Positions 9,192-21,553 of a DNA stretch of 40,787 bases are shown piece after piece. How positions within the stretch are numbered: position 1 is the first letter of the stretch; every line of letters begins with the position of its first letter. Where the stretch lies: assembly GCA_013054445.1 (NCBI GenBank), contig JAAMPI010000377.1:1-40787 (forward strand), written 5' to 3'. Source of the stretch: Cudoniella acicularis (Eukaryota; Ascomycota; Leotiomycetes; Helotiales; Helotiaceae). The notes under the pieces are model-generated. The model had not been told where the DNA came from. It made no database searches and worked only from the letters and a program-made list of their open reading frames with translations. The position numbers and the translations under genes are program-made.

Positions 9192-11510
9192 GTGAAACTT
9201 CGGTGAGAATCTAGATGGAAGTTATTCTGAGAGTTTGTATTTAGTCCCCATGACTGAGAGCCCTGTTACAGTACTATATAAATTGGATGGCTTTTTTTTT
9301 ACAAGATAACTCGAGTAAACCTTGGCTGAAAAGTGGGTTTCAAATGGAGGCTCACATTATCACTTTTTCTCTGTTGCCATTTTGGGGAACATCTAGAGGG
9401 CTTCTCGAGACAGTCACAGCAAACAATTACCGCTAGCCCTGCTTGAGCGTCAAATTTTGCCGTAGCTTCACGGGCAACGACCCGGTAGTTCTACCAAAGT
9501 CGACCTGCCCTGATTCCCCGTGACCTCAAGAAGAAGTCGGGTCGGACAACCGGGCTCCCCAATTTCCAAATACGAAACCTGCTCACCTATCACCTCGAAT
9601 GGAATCATGTCGACATCATCCCACAAAAACGTCTTACGTTTTTCAGCGTACCATTTTGACTTCACCTTCTTCATACTATGATATATTGTCTAATACTTCA
9701 AATCCTTCCCGAACCCTTGCCTCAATTTTTTATTCCCTTGGCCATCTAAGAGACAGGCTTCGATTTTTAATGCCTCTCCCCAGACCCCGATTCTGCAAAT
9801 CTCCAGATTTGGGAAGTGTAAAATTGTCACGAAGACTGTTTACCGGTTACTATGCAACTCAGCTAAATCTTTTTATTACCGCAATAATTTTACCTTCCTG
9901 TCCGAACCGAACTTAAAATAAAATATATCATCACTACGTCCCATGACTCGAGAGGTGAGGAGTACGTACCCATGGGCCGTGCCAACCCTCCCCTCACGGC
10001 CCGGTCATCGATGCCGAGCCTCCCGTGTCTCCAAGAAGCCTCCACGTTCAAACGAGTTCTTCCTTGTTTCGTCACGACTTACGAGTGTCAAAGCCAAGAG
10101 CATATCCCTACGCTTCAACGATGTCACGTTGAAGCACATGTACATGCAGGGTCATCAACCAAAAGTCTACCCTTGTAAGCTCAGCTTTTCTCCGCCGGCA
10201 CCGACATCGATATATCAGCATGATTATCGGGTAGCGGTACCTCAGCCTCCGTACCTCACTTTCGAGTCCACGCACCCCACGCAGCAAGTTTAAGCATAAG
10301 GAACAATGGCGGTGAGTAGCATGTACATCATGTACAGTACGACCAGCATATTGGTCACCCGTCACCAAAAACCATCTAACCCTGAACAAATCCGTCTTAC
10401 CCTGGTCAGTTACGTAGAGAGCTCAGTTCAGCAAGCACGAAAAGAGAACAAGCCAAAGTAGCTATACCACCAACCATGCTCTGGATTCCCACACTTCAAA
10501 TTTTAAGGATAAGGTAACTTTTTGTGAAAGTAGTCGATTTGTCAGGCTCGCTTAGAAACTTAAGCATGCAGAAAATACACTTTTCTAATAGCAGGGAAAG
10601 GGCTAGTAGATCCCAAACTCTAGGTCTTGCCCCATGCTCACAATAAATAAACCCTCTCACTCCCCACCTCACACCTGCATAACGTCAGAACTCAAAAAAT
10701 CGGCATGAGAGCGACAGTATTTTCCCCATTTGGAATTTTCCGACCCTGCTGATGAGCCGATGAACTCCATACGTCGTACCATCGACCAGTGTGAATTTCG
10801 AAGTCGTCGGCCCAATGCCCGCTCTCGGCCTTCCTAGCGACCCGGCGGCTTGCGTCTGAGATGCTGGGATTGTAGGGCTCGAGAGGAGCGAGTACGGCTG
10901 CTGGGAGGTGCGGATATCTTGGTCGGCGCTTCATGCCGAATGACTGCAGAATGCAGGGTGGAAGGAAGCGATTGGTTTATCGACCGAGAGAGAGAAGAAA
11001 AGGGGCTCAGGGGGCAGTCACGTGATGGTTACCAGTCGAAGTACCCCACAGACTCTAGTAAAAAAAGTCTGTCTACCCTAGATAGGAGATAAAATTCACA
11101 CATTTTTATAAGCAGCTAGTATATTCAGAGTATAGCGGGAACTCATAGAGAGTATAACCAAGTGTTTGTATCTTTACACTGGTTTTGCTGCTGTGAAGCC
11201 TTAAGATCAGTGGCACTTATCAAATAGATCGACAAAGATCTTTAGCAAGATGGGTGGGTAACCAAGGCACATGTATTCTGGAATCTGGTTTTGAGAAGCA
11301 TTTGGAATACATCACTGGCTCAAACCTAGCAATATATATGAAGTAATTGAGGGATATCACAACAAAGAGTAAATCAAATGTGCGGAGACATCGTTTGCAC
11401 CGACGAGAGAAAAAAACCCGTCCGTTGAAAACACATAGCCATGTGTACAGTGAATAAGTGGAAAAAATAAGATGACAGCCTTTGCTCGAAACTTAATCGC
11501 TCGAAAAGTT
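9192..11510. other. Intergenic region between dioxygenase and aminotransferase genes
   Basis: 2.3 kb containing the 3' regions of the two convergent neighbours and nothing I can call a gene. Open frames at 9599-9916, 9943-10293 and 10692-10934 are short, overlap frames on the other strand and match no family I know. A CACGTG E-box-like palindrome lies at about 11020, followed by a 7-base inverted repeat (ACAGACT at 11048-11054, AGTCTGT at 11066-11072) around an A-rich loop. Confidence 0.5.
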
Positions 11511-13038
11511 TTACAAGCCTGCCATCTTTTGGAAGACTTGGTTGACAACGCCTTCGACCACGTCAACAATGTGATCGATATCAGCTTTCGTGCAAATGTA
11601 TGTTGGAGCTAGGATAACATGGTCTCCCGCATACCCGTCAGCGGTTCCTGTACCAGGGTACATCGTCATGTTGAACTGTGCCGATATCGCGGTATCGTGC
11701 ACACGTTGTGCGACGGCCAATCGCGGATCAAATGGCTCTTTTGTTGCCTTATCCTTCACGAACTCCAATCCCCAAAAGAGACCTTTCCCGCGAATATCTC
11801 CCACATTTGGGTGATTGCCAACTCGAGCTTTTAGACACATCTCCAAGTATGCGCCTTGCGTTTGAACATTCTGCAACATGTTTTCTTCTCGCTGGATCTT
11901 CTGGACCTCGAGTGCTGCGGCGGCTTGCACGGGCATTGCCTGATATGTGTGACCGTGTACAAATTGACCACTGCCGTTCAGCAATGCGTTGACAATTTTG
12001 CTTGATATCAGAACTGCAGCGATTGGTTGGTAACCACCTCCCAATCCTTTCCCAATCGTCTGCAGATCAGGTGCTACATCTTCTTCTTGCCAAGCATGCA
12101 AAGTACCGCATCGACCCATACCGCTCATGACCTCATCGAGTATGAAGAGAGCACCGTGTTTGTGGCAAACATCTCTCATTGCTCTCAAATATCCGGGCAC
12201 AGATGGAACGCATCCCAATGCAGCGCCAACCACTGGCTCGCATACAAAACCAATGACCGTTTCTGGACCCAACTCCTGGAATTTCGCTTCGAGTTCTGCA
12301 GCCTTCCGAGCAACAAAAGAGGCGTCAGATTCACCGTCTTTACGTTGCCGATACGCATAGCAGGCCGAAACATGGTGGACATTATCCATAAGGAACGGCT
12401 CGTAGGGTGCCCTACGGGCGACATGGCCAGATACACCGAGAGCACCAATTGTGTTGCCATGGTAAGAGGATTCACGAGCGATGATGTTCACCCGTGGGCT
12501 ATTTGGATCGCTCTCATAGAAGTATTGACGAGCAAGCTTTATAGCTGCTTCAATTGCCTCGGATCCTGACAAGTGATTAGCTAGGAGATTAGATAGAATG
12601 CACGAGAGACTCACCTGATCCAATCAAATATACGCGCTTCATTTTGCCCTGGGTGCTGTTGATCAACTCCTTGCACAACTCCTCCACGATTTCGGAACTC
12701 CAAAAAGACGAACAGAGATAGGGCACGCCAGTTTTGATCTGATTACTGATCGCCTCAATCACTCGCGGATTTCCGTGTCCCAGGCATGAGACAGCAGCTC
12801 CAGAGGTGGCATCGAATACGGTCCGGCCATCTGCGAGATAGAGCAGGTTGCCCTTACCGCCAACTACAAGGGGGAAAGACTTGTGGAGGTTGCGGTCGAG
12901 GAGAAATTCGGTCCGCTTGGTGGTAGGCTTGGTTCCATTTGAGTTTGAGTGTCCATTAGAAGGGCGGATAGCTTTGCTGTGGCTTGCAGCAGGTTCTTGC
13001 CCTTGCAGGGCGAGGTCGGCCACCGCAGAAGGAGACAT
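11511..13038 (-). CDS. Class III (PLP-dependent) aminotransferase
   Basis: Two exons on minus, 13038-12615 and 12565-11511, separated by a 49 bp intron (GTGAGT...CTAGCTAATC...TCAG), encode 492 residues. The join restores the conserved 'IGSGSEAIEAA' segment. The fold-type I signature is clear: 'FILDEVMSGMGRCGT' with Asp285, expected to bind the pyridine nitrogen, and 'TIGKGLGGGYQP' with Lys314 as the Schiff-base lysine for pyridoxal phosphate. The family moves amino groups from omega- or alpha-amino acids or diamines to a keto acid; the substrate cannot be told from sequence. The first 45 residues are Ser/Asn/Pro-rich and probably disordered. I chose the ATG at 13038 (ACCACCATG, A at -3); the frame runs 39 bases further upstream, but only to a TTG. 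No obvious mitochondrial presequence. It stands alone, with no biosynthetic neighbours. Confidence 0.9.
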
Positions 13039-13285
13039 GGTGGTTTGTTTGAGACAAGGAGAGGGAGGGCAAGTCAATCGAAGAGCAGGGCCGGATATAA
13101 AAGGCCGCCTTTAGACCTCAAAGGAAGTAGTTGTCGACGTTATAGTCAGACCAGCTCTAGAGCGGAAGAAGGACGAACAATTGCGTCACAATCGTTTGTT
13201 CTAGGGTTGTGCTGAGTGAGAAGAGAGAAGTGTGGAGATGGAGATAGAGAAGGCTCAAAGGAGACTACGGGGGAAGAGGGCAGAC

Positions 13286-13293
13286 TTTATATA
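13286..13293 (-). promoter_or_regulatory. Candidate TATA box of the aminotransferase gene
   Basis: TATATAAA reads on the minus strand about 250 bases upstream of the chosen ATG at 13038. Another TATA-like stretch (TTTTATATC on minus) lies closer, at about 13095-13103. Position and sequence only. Confidence 0.3.
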
Positions 13294-13460
13294 GGAAATC
13301 GTAGCTCAGCAGGTGCGGGAGCAGGAGCACATTAAGATCCGCGGCTACTGACAGACTCGACCGTTGAGGGGCATTGGAAGCCGGGCCAAGACTATGATGC
13401 TGGCGCAGAGACAGGAGTCGAGGGAAGCTGGAGCACGGAGAGTGGGATGGATCATGGCTC

Positions 13461-13480
13461 ATGGCATGGCATGGCATGGC
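13461..13480. repeat. (ATGGC)4 microsatellite
   Basis: Four perfect tandem copies of ATGGC, flanked by imperfect copies on both sides (ATGGCTC before, CCATGG after), in the upstream region of the aminotransferase gene. Confidence 0.8.
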
Positions 13481-13598
13481 CCATGGTCATCGCTCAGAAA
13501 GCTCGGTTTCGACGTCGATAGGTGCAGCAGCGGACCTTGTCGGTGTCATCATGGGTTTCGAGACAACGAGGGCCTACCTAGGGGAAAGCAGAGCAAGA

Positions 13599-13618
13599 GC
13601 GGTGCGGTGCGGTGCGGT
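13599..13618. repeat. (GCGGT)4 microsatellite
   Basis: Four perfect tandem copies of the pentamer GCGGT, only 118 bases from the ATGGC pentamer tract. Confidence 0.8.
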
Positions 13619-16600
13619 GGTAGAGGAAGAACCGAGGTGGGGGCAGCAGCTGCCCAATGCCCAGTCTAGCCGGCCGATTCTATCTAGTTGCTAGGCATCC
13701 AAGGACGGCGGGAGTCGGGACCTGCCTACGCAACTTTCCCTTCCCATCAAAAACATCGTGAGATGCCACCGCGATGCCAACTTTCGCCCCGTCCAAGTAT
13801 GCGTATGCCTCATGCCCCTTGTCAGATACATGGACATACAAGGCCCGGTCTCCTACCCTCCCTCCTATCACCCCTCCATCACTGCCAGCCCCCGGGTCCC
13901 CCTCGCCGTCCCCTTCGTGCCTCTCACGGCATTGACAGGGAGAAGAACGAGGTAGGAAACTTTGAGAGCGGCTGCTAGCCCGGGACTTGCTCCAAGGACG
14001 ACCTACTTCATACCAGCACATCCGCAGCCACATCCGCAACCGCAACCGAATCGACCTTCACCTCCACCTCCCCTCCACGCAACTGTGGGGTCACACGCCT
14101 TCACCAGTCCCAGAACGAGCCTCTCCCCGAGCCAAAAGCATACAGAACATAGGTCGCCTAGCGCTCGTTGCGGCCGCTTCATGGGCCGCTGTAGTCCTTC
14201 GTTGAATAGAATCGGCTGTGGAGGGCATCTCTGCGAGTCTGCTTCAAGCACCCCGGCTAGCAACATGTGCTGTATCCATCGTTCGGATGCACCGCGCACT
14301 TGCGCTGCTGCCCATTGTCCAACCTGCGCGAGGTGAACAATCGGTGTGCAGTGTGCTCGGCACCGCTTTGCGCGTCACGGCCAGCCCTGACTTCTTTTGA
14401 CCGCTCCTGAGTCCAGATACGATTGAATGATTCGAGACCTTCTTTTAGCCGGGCAAAGGAGTGCATATTGCGCCGCTGTTGGCAAGTACCCACTTCCCGA
14501 TGTGCCCTATCTCGCCGAGGCTGCCGATTGACGTGCAAAGATATCAGACGGGGCTGATCTCACTCATTAGCGTCGAAATAGACTTTCATGTCCAACCTGA
14601 GCCATCACATTCTGCCGTCAGATCTTCCTGAACACAGTCTCGGGTCAGATTAAACACGTTGCTGGGTTGTCGGGACCCAGAGCCCAATGTCATTTGCGAA
14701 CTGTCTGCACCAAGCTGGAGCTTGATGGAGTCGCTGCGTGAAAGTTCAAGGGCAAACGCAGGATTCCGAACAGTCGACGTCGTCGCGGCACAGATATTGC
14801 CAGCGGTCAGGAGGTAAGAATATGGGTACCGCTGTCGTCCAGGGAGCAAGCATAAGTGCTGCACTATTGTTGGTGGCTAGTTCTGGTGAACTGAGTGCAA
14901 CGGTCCGCCGCATCCAATCCAGCCCATATCTGGTATTCAAACACGTCCAATACTTTCTGATGGGTTCCGGTTTCCTGCCCTGCTTCAAACCCGCTAAACC
15001 CGAGGGACGATAGCAAAATGGTTTTGCGAGGATAGCTTTATGTGAGGCCACGTCTGTTAGTCGTCGGTCAAGATCATGGTTTGTATGACATCGAAGGTTG
15101 TTGAAGGGGTTTTGTGTAACCTGGATTTCTTAACTAATCTATTGATCCTTGCTTGAAGCAAGACTCTCCTTTCTGTTCATGCAATGCAGACTGGCGCTCG
15201 CTTAAGGAGAGATCTTGAGGAAAATATCCGAAATTCTACGCATTTCACAACCGCACCAATGATGCTGGTTTGTGCGCAATGGACACGCAGCATTGCAGCG
15301 GAGATTCGGTCAGTCACGCGCAAAAACACGGCGCCTTGCAGGATGCCCCAAGACTATTGTCCTTGAAAGCAGATTTTGACATGGAATTGGCAGCTCGTCA
15401 AGATTGGTCAATTATTGATCGCATTTCACATCGCGTAGGTGACACGTTGGCTTCCTAAAAAGCCATTGTGTAATGCGAGTGCGATAAAACATTGCGCCGA
15501 AAAATGCGAGAGCCGGGAGTTGCTCGGTATGTCTGTCCCGATGGCGACCGGGTTTGACCCTCTCGGCAAGCCGAGGCGTTCCAACTTCGGGCCGGATTAT
15601 AAATCAGCAACCTGAATTCATCCGTGGTTGGGCAGCACGGCGTATGAATTACATTAAGCTGTGAGAAGGCGGGAGTGAAACTTCTGCCCCGATTTCAAAG
15701 TACCAAGGCTGTGCCTCCCGACACGTGGTTGTTTAAATTATGGAAGTCTTGGCATAGCTCCAGGTCCTATATTGCTCTCCTTCTGTATGTACCTACCTAT
15801 CATTGTTACTGGAGTATTTCGCTTGCGTTCCAAAATGATTATGTAACTGCTACGGGTAATACCATTTTTTGGGTTGTGTAATCTTATTCCTATGCACAGA
15901 GAGAGTGTTAAAAATGGCGTAATACACATTCTATAGTTATATCATTCTCGCAATTGGTATTTAGCAAAAGACAGGATGCTGAAAGGGATGAATGTTAGTT
16001 TGCAGGAAAACCAATCACCACAAAGTCGTGGTTACCTCGTAGAGATGCATAGACAGAATAGGGTCATCGTCCGTTGTGACATACGGTACTTGCTTTCAAC
16101 TGGAGATGGTAGGTTGTCTTCTACAGACAGTTGCGCACAGAACACGTACGATTTGCCTAAAAAGGATGCCATCACCTCTTTTAAGACCTAAAGATTTCAG
16201 TGTCATGTATGGTTGCCACTATTGATATGCCTGACTCCAATGTCATGACAGCGCAGCTTGAACAAGACAAAAGTTAACTCTTACATGGTGCTAATGACAA
16301 TACGGTCCACACCCACAACGATCCACACCAGCACAGTGATTGTCGCCTTTAGAATCAACCAAGGACCTGGAGCCCAGGGCCGCTGCAAACGGATAGGGGT
16401 TTTGGAGGAATTAATGCGGCGTCCAATAAATTGTGGTTAGGCTTTTTGAGGGAGTTGCACCTCTTTCGGGCACAAAATAAGAGTTCAGCTCACCTTACAT
16501 GAAAAAGGGGCAAATCGATAGGAAAACTAGCGTCGGAGTAGGTATTAATACTAACCATGCGACCTTGCACAAGACTCCTGAGCGAAAAAGCGGGGAAGAC

Positions 16601-18564
16601 TTCCGGTAAAACCAGCAACTGAATTTGCTCTTATCTTGATACCCAACGAACAATGATATTTGTTCAGGTCACAGGTATAATTCCCAACGGTTGGAGGATT
16701 ACACAACATCGTGTGAGACTGGCAACGTGGATCCGTAATTTTGGGCAGATAAAAGACCATCTGAAAGCCCGATGGTAACCCGGTGATACCCTGACTGTAT
16801 GTTTCGAGTATGATGCGGAACAAATATGCCAATCAAGCGCCCTACACCCCCTTGACAATGGGCGGCTGGCGGCATGATGTAGGAGGTGGTGCTGCAATGA
16901 TCAAGGATTATACCATGACCACAACAAGTGCAACTGCAGCGGTCCGAGCCTTCCATTGCCAGAATGTAACTCACAAGGTATCTCATCCAGGTCATTCTTG
17001 ATTTCCTCTGTTCTTATTGTGATCTTGATCGCATATGCTGTGTTGTGGTCAAAGAAATCATCCCACCCCAAGAATCACACCACACCGCTCCATGGCCCGT
17101 GAGAGGAACCCCAGACGACAAGCCTACCAGCGGTGAAAAAGACTTCTTTCTAACACAGCTCGCACCATTTTCATGATATAATCACGTGATTCTGGGGAAT
17201 GGGAAAGGATGGGAAGGGTGCGGAGGCATTGTCAATGCTCCATCAAGACTCAACTTTGAGTGGAAGAAATGTACAATTGTGAGGGTGAATTTTCTACGAT
17301 ATTTGGGAGCCTCTATCTTTTTGTGAGTACCCTAGCGGGCTTTCAATAAATGCTCTTAGGAGAAGCCGGACGGAATATAGCATGTGTGCAAATAGAGCTT
17401 GTAAGTGCAGACCTAAAAACAATCATAAACTGTGAGCCTTTTTTTTTGAGCAGCCTTGCTAGATCTCACAACTTGGCGACACCTCAGAAATTGCGCTGGA
17501 CTACAAATAAAAGCTCTTGGTATTAACCATTTAAATTCCTCTGTGTCTGTGGATAACTCGCGAGCTTAAATTCCTAAAAGCAGAAACAATATGCCACTGT
17601 GGTCTGCATCCACGAGGTGAATTGGGCGAGCATGCAAACGTCACGCTTGTTTTTCGGGTTTGCTTAGCTGTCCAAAGTTGCATAGAGAATGGCTGGCCAA
17701 AAAGCAAGTGAAAGGTTTTGGGTTGTCGTAATAATCACAAAGCGCCATGAGGAGAGAAATTCTGAATTTGCTACAGCCGTGAGAGGAATGCGAAGTACTA
17801 CAGAGGATCAGCTTCGGGAATTTTATTGTACCGTATATGTGTATGTGTATATATTGTGGGACGTGTATTCCCTTGGGGACGCTCGACGTGCTCGTCCTGG
17901 AATAGGGAGATCTCTAGTAAAGAAGTTCGGGCAGGCTAGGGCTTAGGACTTAGGAGGCTGAGAGTTTGGGAGTGGGAGCGCACGGTTTCAGGCGGTCCTT
18001 ATTTACTCGTCCGCCCGCATCCAATCACATCCTCTCTTCCCAACGTAATCCGGCTTTGCCCCACGAACCACCCAGGAGATCAATTTTTTGGACAGCAAAG
18101 AAACCACACTCTCCACTGCACACTACGCACCTCGTCTGCGCTCGATCAAACTCGCCGGCCGAACACCCATCCTGTCTTCCCTGTCGTGTAGAGACGTCTG
18201 CATTTGTCTGTCTGTGTCGTGGAAACAAACTCATTGTCTCGATAAACGACGCGCAGCGCGTGATAGGAATTTCGACGCAATCGCGACAGACAACCATTGT
18301 CGCAACCCCAGGCCCGAACAAATACTAGAATCAACAACCACGTCAGGAGGAAACATCAGTACTGATTGCTTGGGACGTCGCCGCTCTCTAGAAAAGCCTG
18401 CAGAATCGCTTTGAGACCTGCAAAAGGTCAGTCAATGACACAGTGTCGCAAGTGGAAGCCGTCGCCGCCTCCTGCCTGCGCACACATCTTAGCGGCCGTT
18501 CACTGATTGTGCTGGGATAGAATATCTCTTTGGCGCATGCTATTGTCCACTTGCTCCTGCCACA

Positions 18565-20729
18565 ATGCCGCTCTCGAGCAAGCGCTCCCAAAGAGCCCGC
18601 AAAGAAACATTAAACAACAATGTCGACGTTCCCGATTCCTCCCCCTCGCGACCCGCAAAGAGAAGAAAGAAGGTCAGTTCAAAATGTCATATTTTTGGTT
18701 CGCAAATGCTAATATCTGAGAAGACCGAGGAACCCGCCGAAAAGCCTGCCCCTGAACCCGCCAGACTTCCCTTTGATCGTGCTGGTCTCGAAATGGGAGA
18801 TGAAGCCTTGATTTCCGCTGTTGTTCCTACCCTTCAGATGCCACAACATTTTGTACAGGCGAGTCAGGATCACGCGAACGCACTGTACGAAAAACACAAC
18901 AAAGAAGGCGTCCAGGCATATGCAAAGTTGGCCGGGAAGGATTGGACCTTCTACGTCAAGAACCTCAGTAACATTATTGGCCGTCCTCCAGAGGGAGCAA
19001 ATCCCCAGCCTGGTCAGAAAGACTCTCCTCGAGTCGATGCTTCTGGCGCCCGCTTGCCAATTGAGCCTTCAGAGCATGACGTGGTCCACATTGATCTCGG
19101 ACCGAGCAAAATGGTATCCCGACTCCATGCCGAAATATATTTCGATTCCGATTCCGAGCGATGGAACATTTTAGTCCAGGGGCGGAATGGAATTCGGCTC
19201 AATTTTGGAACCCTGCGCCGAGGTGACCGCCATGCCCTTGTTAGTGGTGAAGTGATTGAAATCGGCGGTGTTGAGATGATGTTTGTTTTGCCCCAAGAAG
19301 AAGGAAGTCTCCAGGTAGACAGAAAATACCTCGAAAGGGCCGGCCTTATCCAGACTGCGGATGATGACGATACACAGGATCACGATACAGATGCCCCGAC
19401 CTCATCAGCAGCACCTTCAGGTCAACCACGGGGACAAAATGGGTCGGGTCCCTTGCCGATTGCTCCAGCACCACCAGATTATCGTCGACCCGGAACTCCA
19501 GTTAGTGCTCGCACTAAAGCTCCTTATTCAGTTGGAAAATCTCCAGGATTCGCTGGCGGCACTATGCTCATGAATGCCGATGATGTGGATCTAAGCCTCG
19601 ATTCAAATCAGCACATCAAGCCTTCCTACAGCTACGCCCAAATGATTAGCCAGGCAATTCTTGACACCGAGGATGAGAAACTGAACCTGAGTGGGATTTA
19701 CAGCTACATAATGGACAAATACGCATACTATAGGCATCAGCTCGGTGGTGGATGGCAGGTAAGTTTTACCGAAATGGTTGCCGAATACGCTAATATCACA
19801 TAGAATTCAATCCGCCACAATTTGTCTCTGAACAAAGCATTTCACAAGGTTGCCCGTTCCACGGATGAACCCGGGAAGGGCATGAAATGGTGCATCGTCC
19901 CAGAGGTCCGTGATGAAATGGCAAAGAATTGTGTTAGGGGTGGACGTGGTGGTCATCGAGGTTCCTCTGCTCCTGGCTCGCCCGCAAATCTTGGATATCT
20001 GACTCGCGCTTCGAAGGACGCCGGTGAACCCAGTTCAGCATCGAGGACGAAGAGATCACGTTCCGGATCCCCTCCACCAAGCTCGTATCCAGCAAATGTG
20101 CCGCAATTTACACCTGACCGAGGCGGAACATCTTCGATGCCAGATTTCCCTGGTGATGGTAGCCCGCTGCCACGGCATCGAAGATCGCATAACAATGCCT
20201 TCGGCCTTTCTGATAATGTCCCAGGCTCACCACCTGTACTCTCCTCGTCATATCTACAGGAGGACAACAATTCACTCGTCACACCTGCCCCTCACCGTGT
20301 ACACCCTCGTCTCGCACCTCCGAGCACAGCTCAACGCCCAAGCCAACATATGCCAACAAGTTCTCCGGCTCCTTTCTGGAAGTATGCAGACATTGGTAAT
20401 ACCCCAATGAAAGGGCCTGCTTTTGACCTGAGTCCTATCAAGGCCGGCGCGTCTATAATCCCTCCAAGCAGTAGTCCGCCGCCCGCCCGCCGTTCTTCTG
20501 CTGCTAGTCCATCCAGAAATGTCGTTGCCGTCAAAGCCGAAGAACCTGCTGTTGAGGAGCCCGAGGAGGAAGAACAGGGCTTTGACCTGACTAGGTAGGC
20601 CTCTCATTGTGCATAATCCTTTGAAATTTTCACTAAACTTTGTACAGAGGCTTCCAGAGCATTGGATCGTATCATGCGCCTATCGGCAATGGGGTCCAAG
20701 TTGCTCCTTCGGTTGATGGCCGCTCATAA
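18565..20729 (+). CDS. fkh2: Forkhead transcription factor with FHA domain (yeast Fkh1/Fkh2 type)
   Basis: My model has four exons: 18565-18672, 18721-19758, 19804-20594 and 20648-20729, giving 672 residues. Introns are 48, 45 and 53 bp. The first is a multiple of three without a stop (GTCAGT...GCTAAT...TGAG) and is the least certain; without it the protein gains 16 residues. Near the N-terminus is a basic stretch (KRRKKK), a likely nuclear signal. The FHA domain (about 111-228) shows [12 protein letters not shown] and GRNG, the phosphothreonine-binding core. The forkhead domain (about 334-416) shows [23 protein letters not shown] and GKGMKW, with an intron before NSIRHN. The rest is Ser/Pro-rich and ends in '[15 protein letters not shown]', recovered only by the last intron. 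This domain pair is that of yeast Fkh1/Fkh2, regulators of G2/M genes. Whether it is nearer Fkh1 or Fkh2 cannot be decided here. Confidence 0.9.
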
Positions 20730-21553
20730 AAATGAGCAACTAACTTTCAGGCATCTCACGACTTTCGGTTTGGTATGTGCCCCGGTATGGTGGTGTTGTT
20801 TCAATTGCCTATTATCTAACTCGTTGGATCCAATTTTGCTGGCTATCTCTTCAAGGCGTTCGGAAACATCTCATGTACTATTGGGTCAGTGCAGCATAGT
20901 AAGCGTAGTAAGCGTTATCCAGGCGTCACGGTCTTTTGGGGTGGTTGCTCGAGGGAAGAGCGGCTGTCTAAAGGTTTAAGTGTACTCTACAAGTATCCTG
21001 CGAAACGTATGTAGTCGCAATGGGAAAAGCGCCTCCACTAGAAGCCAAAATAATTCCAGTCCGCTGTGAAATGAATTTATATTACTCGCTCGCCTCACGC
21101 CATGCAGACTCGCAGATGCAAAAGAAAGGGGCATCGTCTGTTTTGGAGATTTGAGCACCCGAGTTGTGGGAGAAAGAGGTAAATTCGAAAACGGATAGCA
21201 ATATTCGTATATTTCTCTCTAATCCTGGGAGAATTCTAGGATCCTAGGTTATAGCATCCCGAGCTGCATAAACAATCTCACGGTTCGTGAAATTGCGAGT
21301 ATCTTATAATTTTTACGTTAGGGTACTTTAACCCACCCAAATTTATAGGTTTGTGCCTAGATTATAATCGTTTTATATTATCCAGGAAGTATTATATTTT
21401 ATGAGAATCTCAACTAAGGATACCTTTCATCATGGAAAGGATAGGATTTGCTCAAAAAGTCGTCAATTTTTGAATATCTATTCTTTGAAGTGCTGCTTTT
21501 TGCGTCCTCTTGCCAAAACAGCCAAACATGTTTCTAGAGGGAAGATTTATTTG
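20730..21553. other. Intergenic region downstream of the forkhead gene
   Basis: 0.8 kb with no gene. It contains the 3' region of the forkhead gene and, from about 21180, an AT-rich stretch. Nothing else recognised. Confidence 0.55.

Larger units (their letters stand above)
13039..18564. other. 5.5 kb gene-poor region
   Basis: No gene is supported here. The part up to about 14.6 kb is relatively GC-rich with simple-sequence tracts (13461, 13599 and AACCGC-type repeats around 14030). The rest is mixed. Many frames of 60-120 codons overlap on both strands, mostly with non-ATG starts. Minus frames at 14586-14864 and 16551-16832 look slightly protein-like (scattered cysteines in the second), but neither has a start, splice partners or family match I can defend. 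A palindromic ATCACGTGAT lies near 17183. The last 600 bases are pyrimidine-rich with several short upstream frames and probably include the promoter and leader of the forkhead gene. Confidence 0.5.

Noticed and set aside
12027..12569. 180-codon plus-strand ORF
   Set aside because: Exactly antisense to the conserved aminotransferase exon; no protein character of its own.
13039..13077. Aminotransferase start 13 codons upstream
   Set aside because: The codon there is TTG; the ATG at 13038 has a good context.
14003..14299. Minus-strand ORF with a Cys-Gly repeat tail (CGCGCGCGC in protein)
   Set aside because: The pattern comes from a simple-sequence DNA tract (AACCGC-like) and has no other support.
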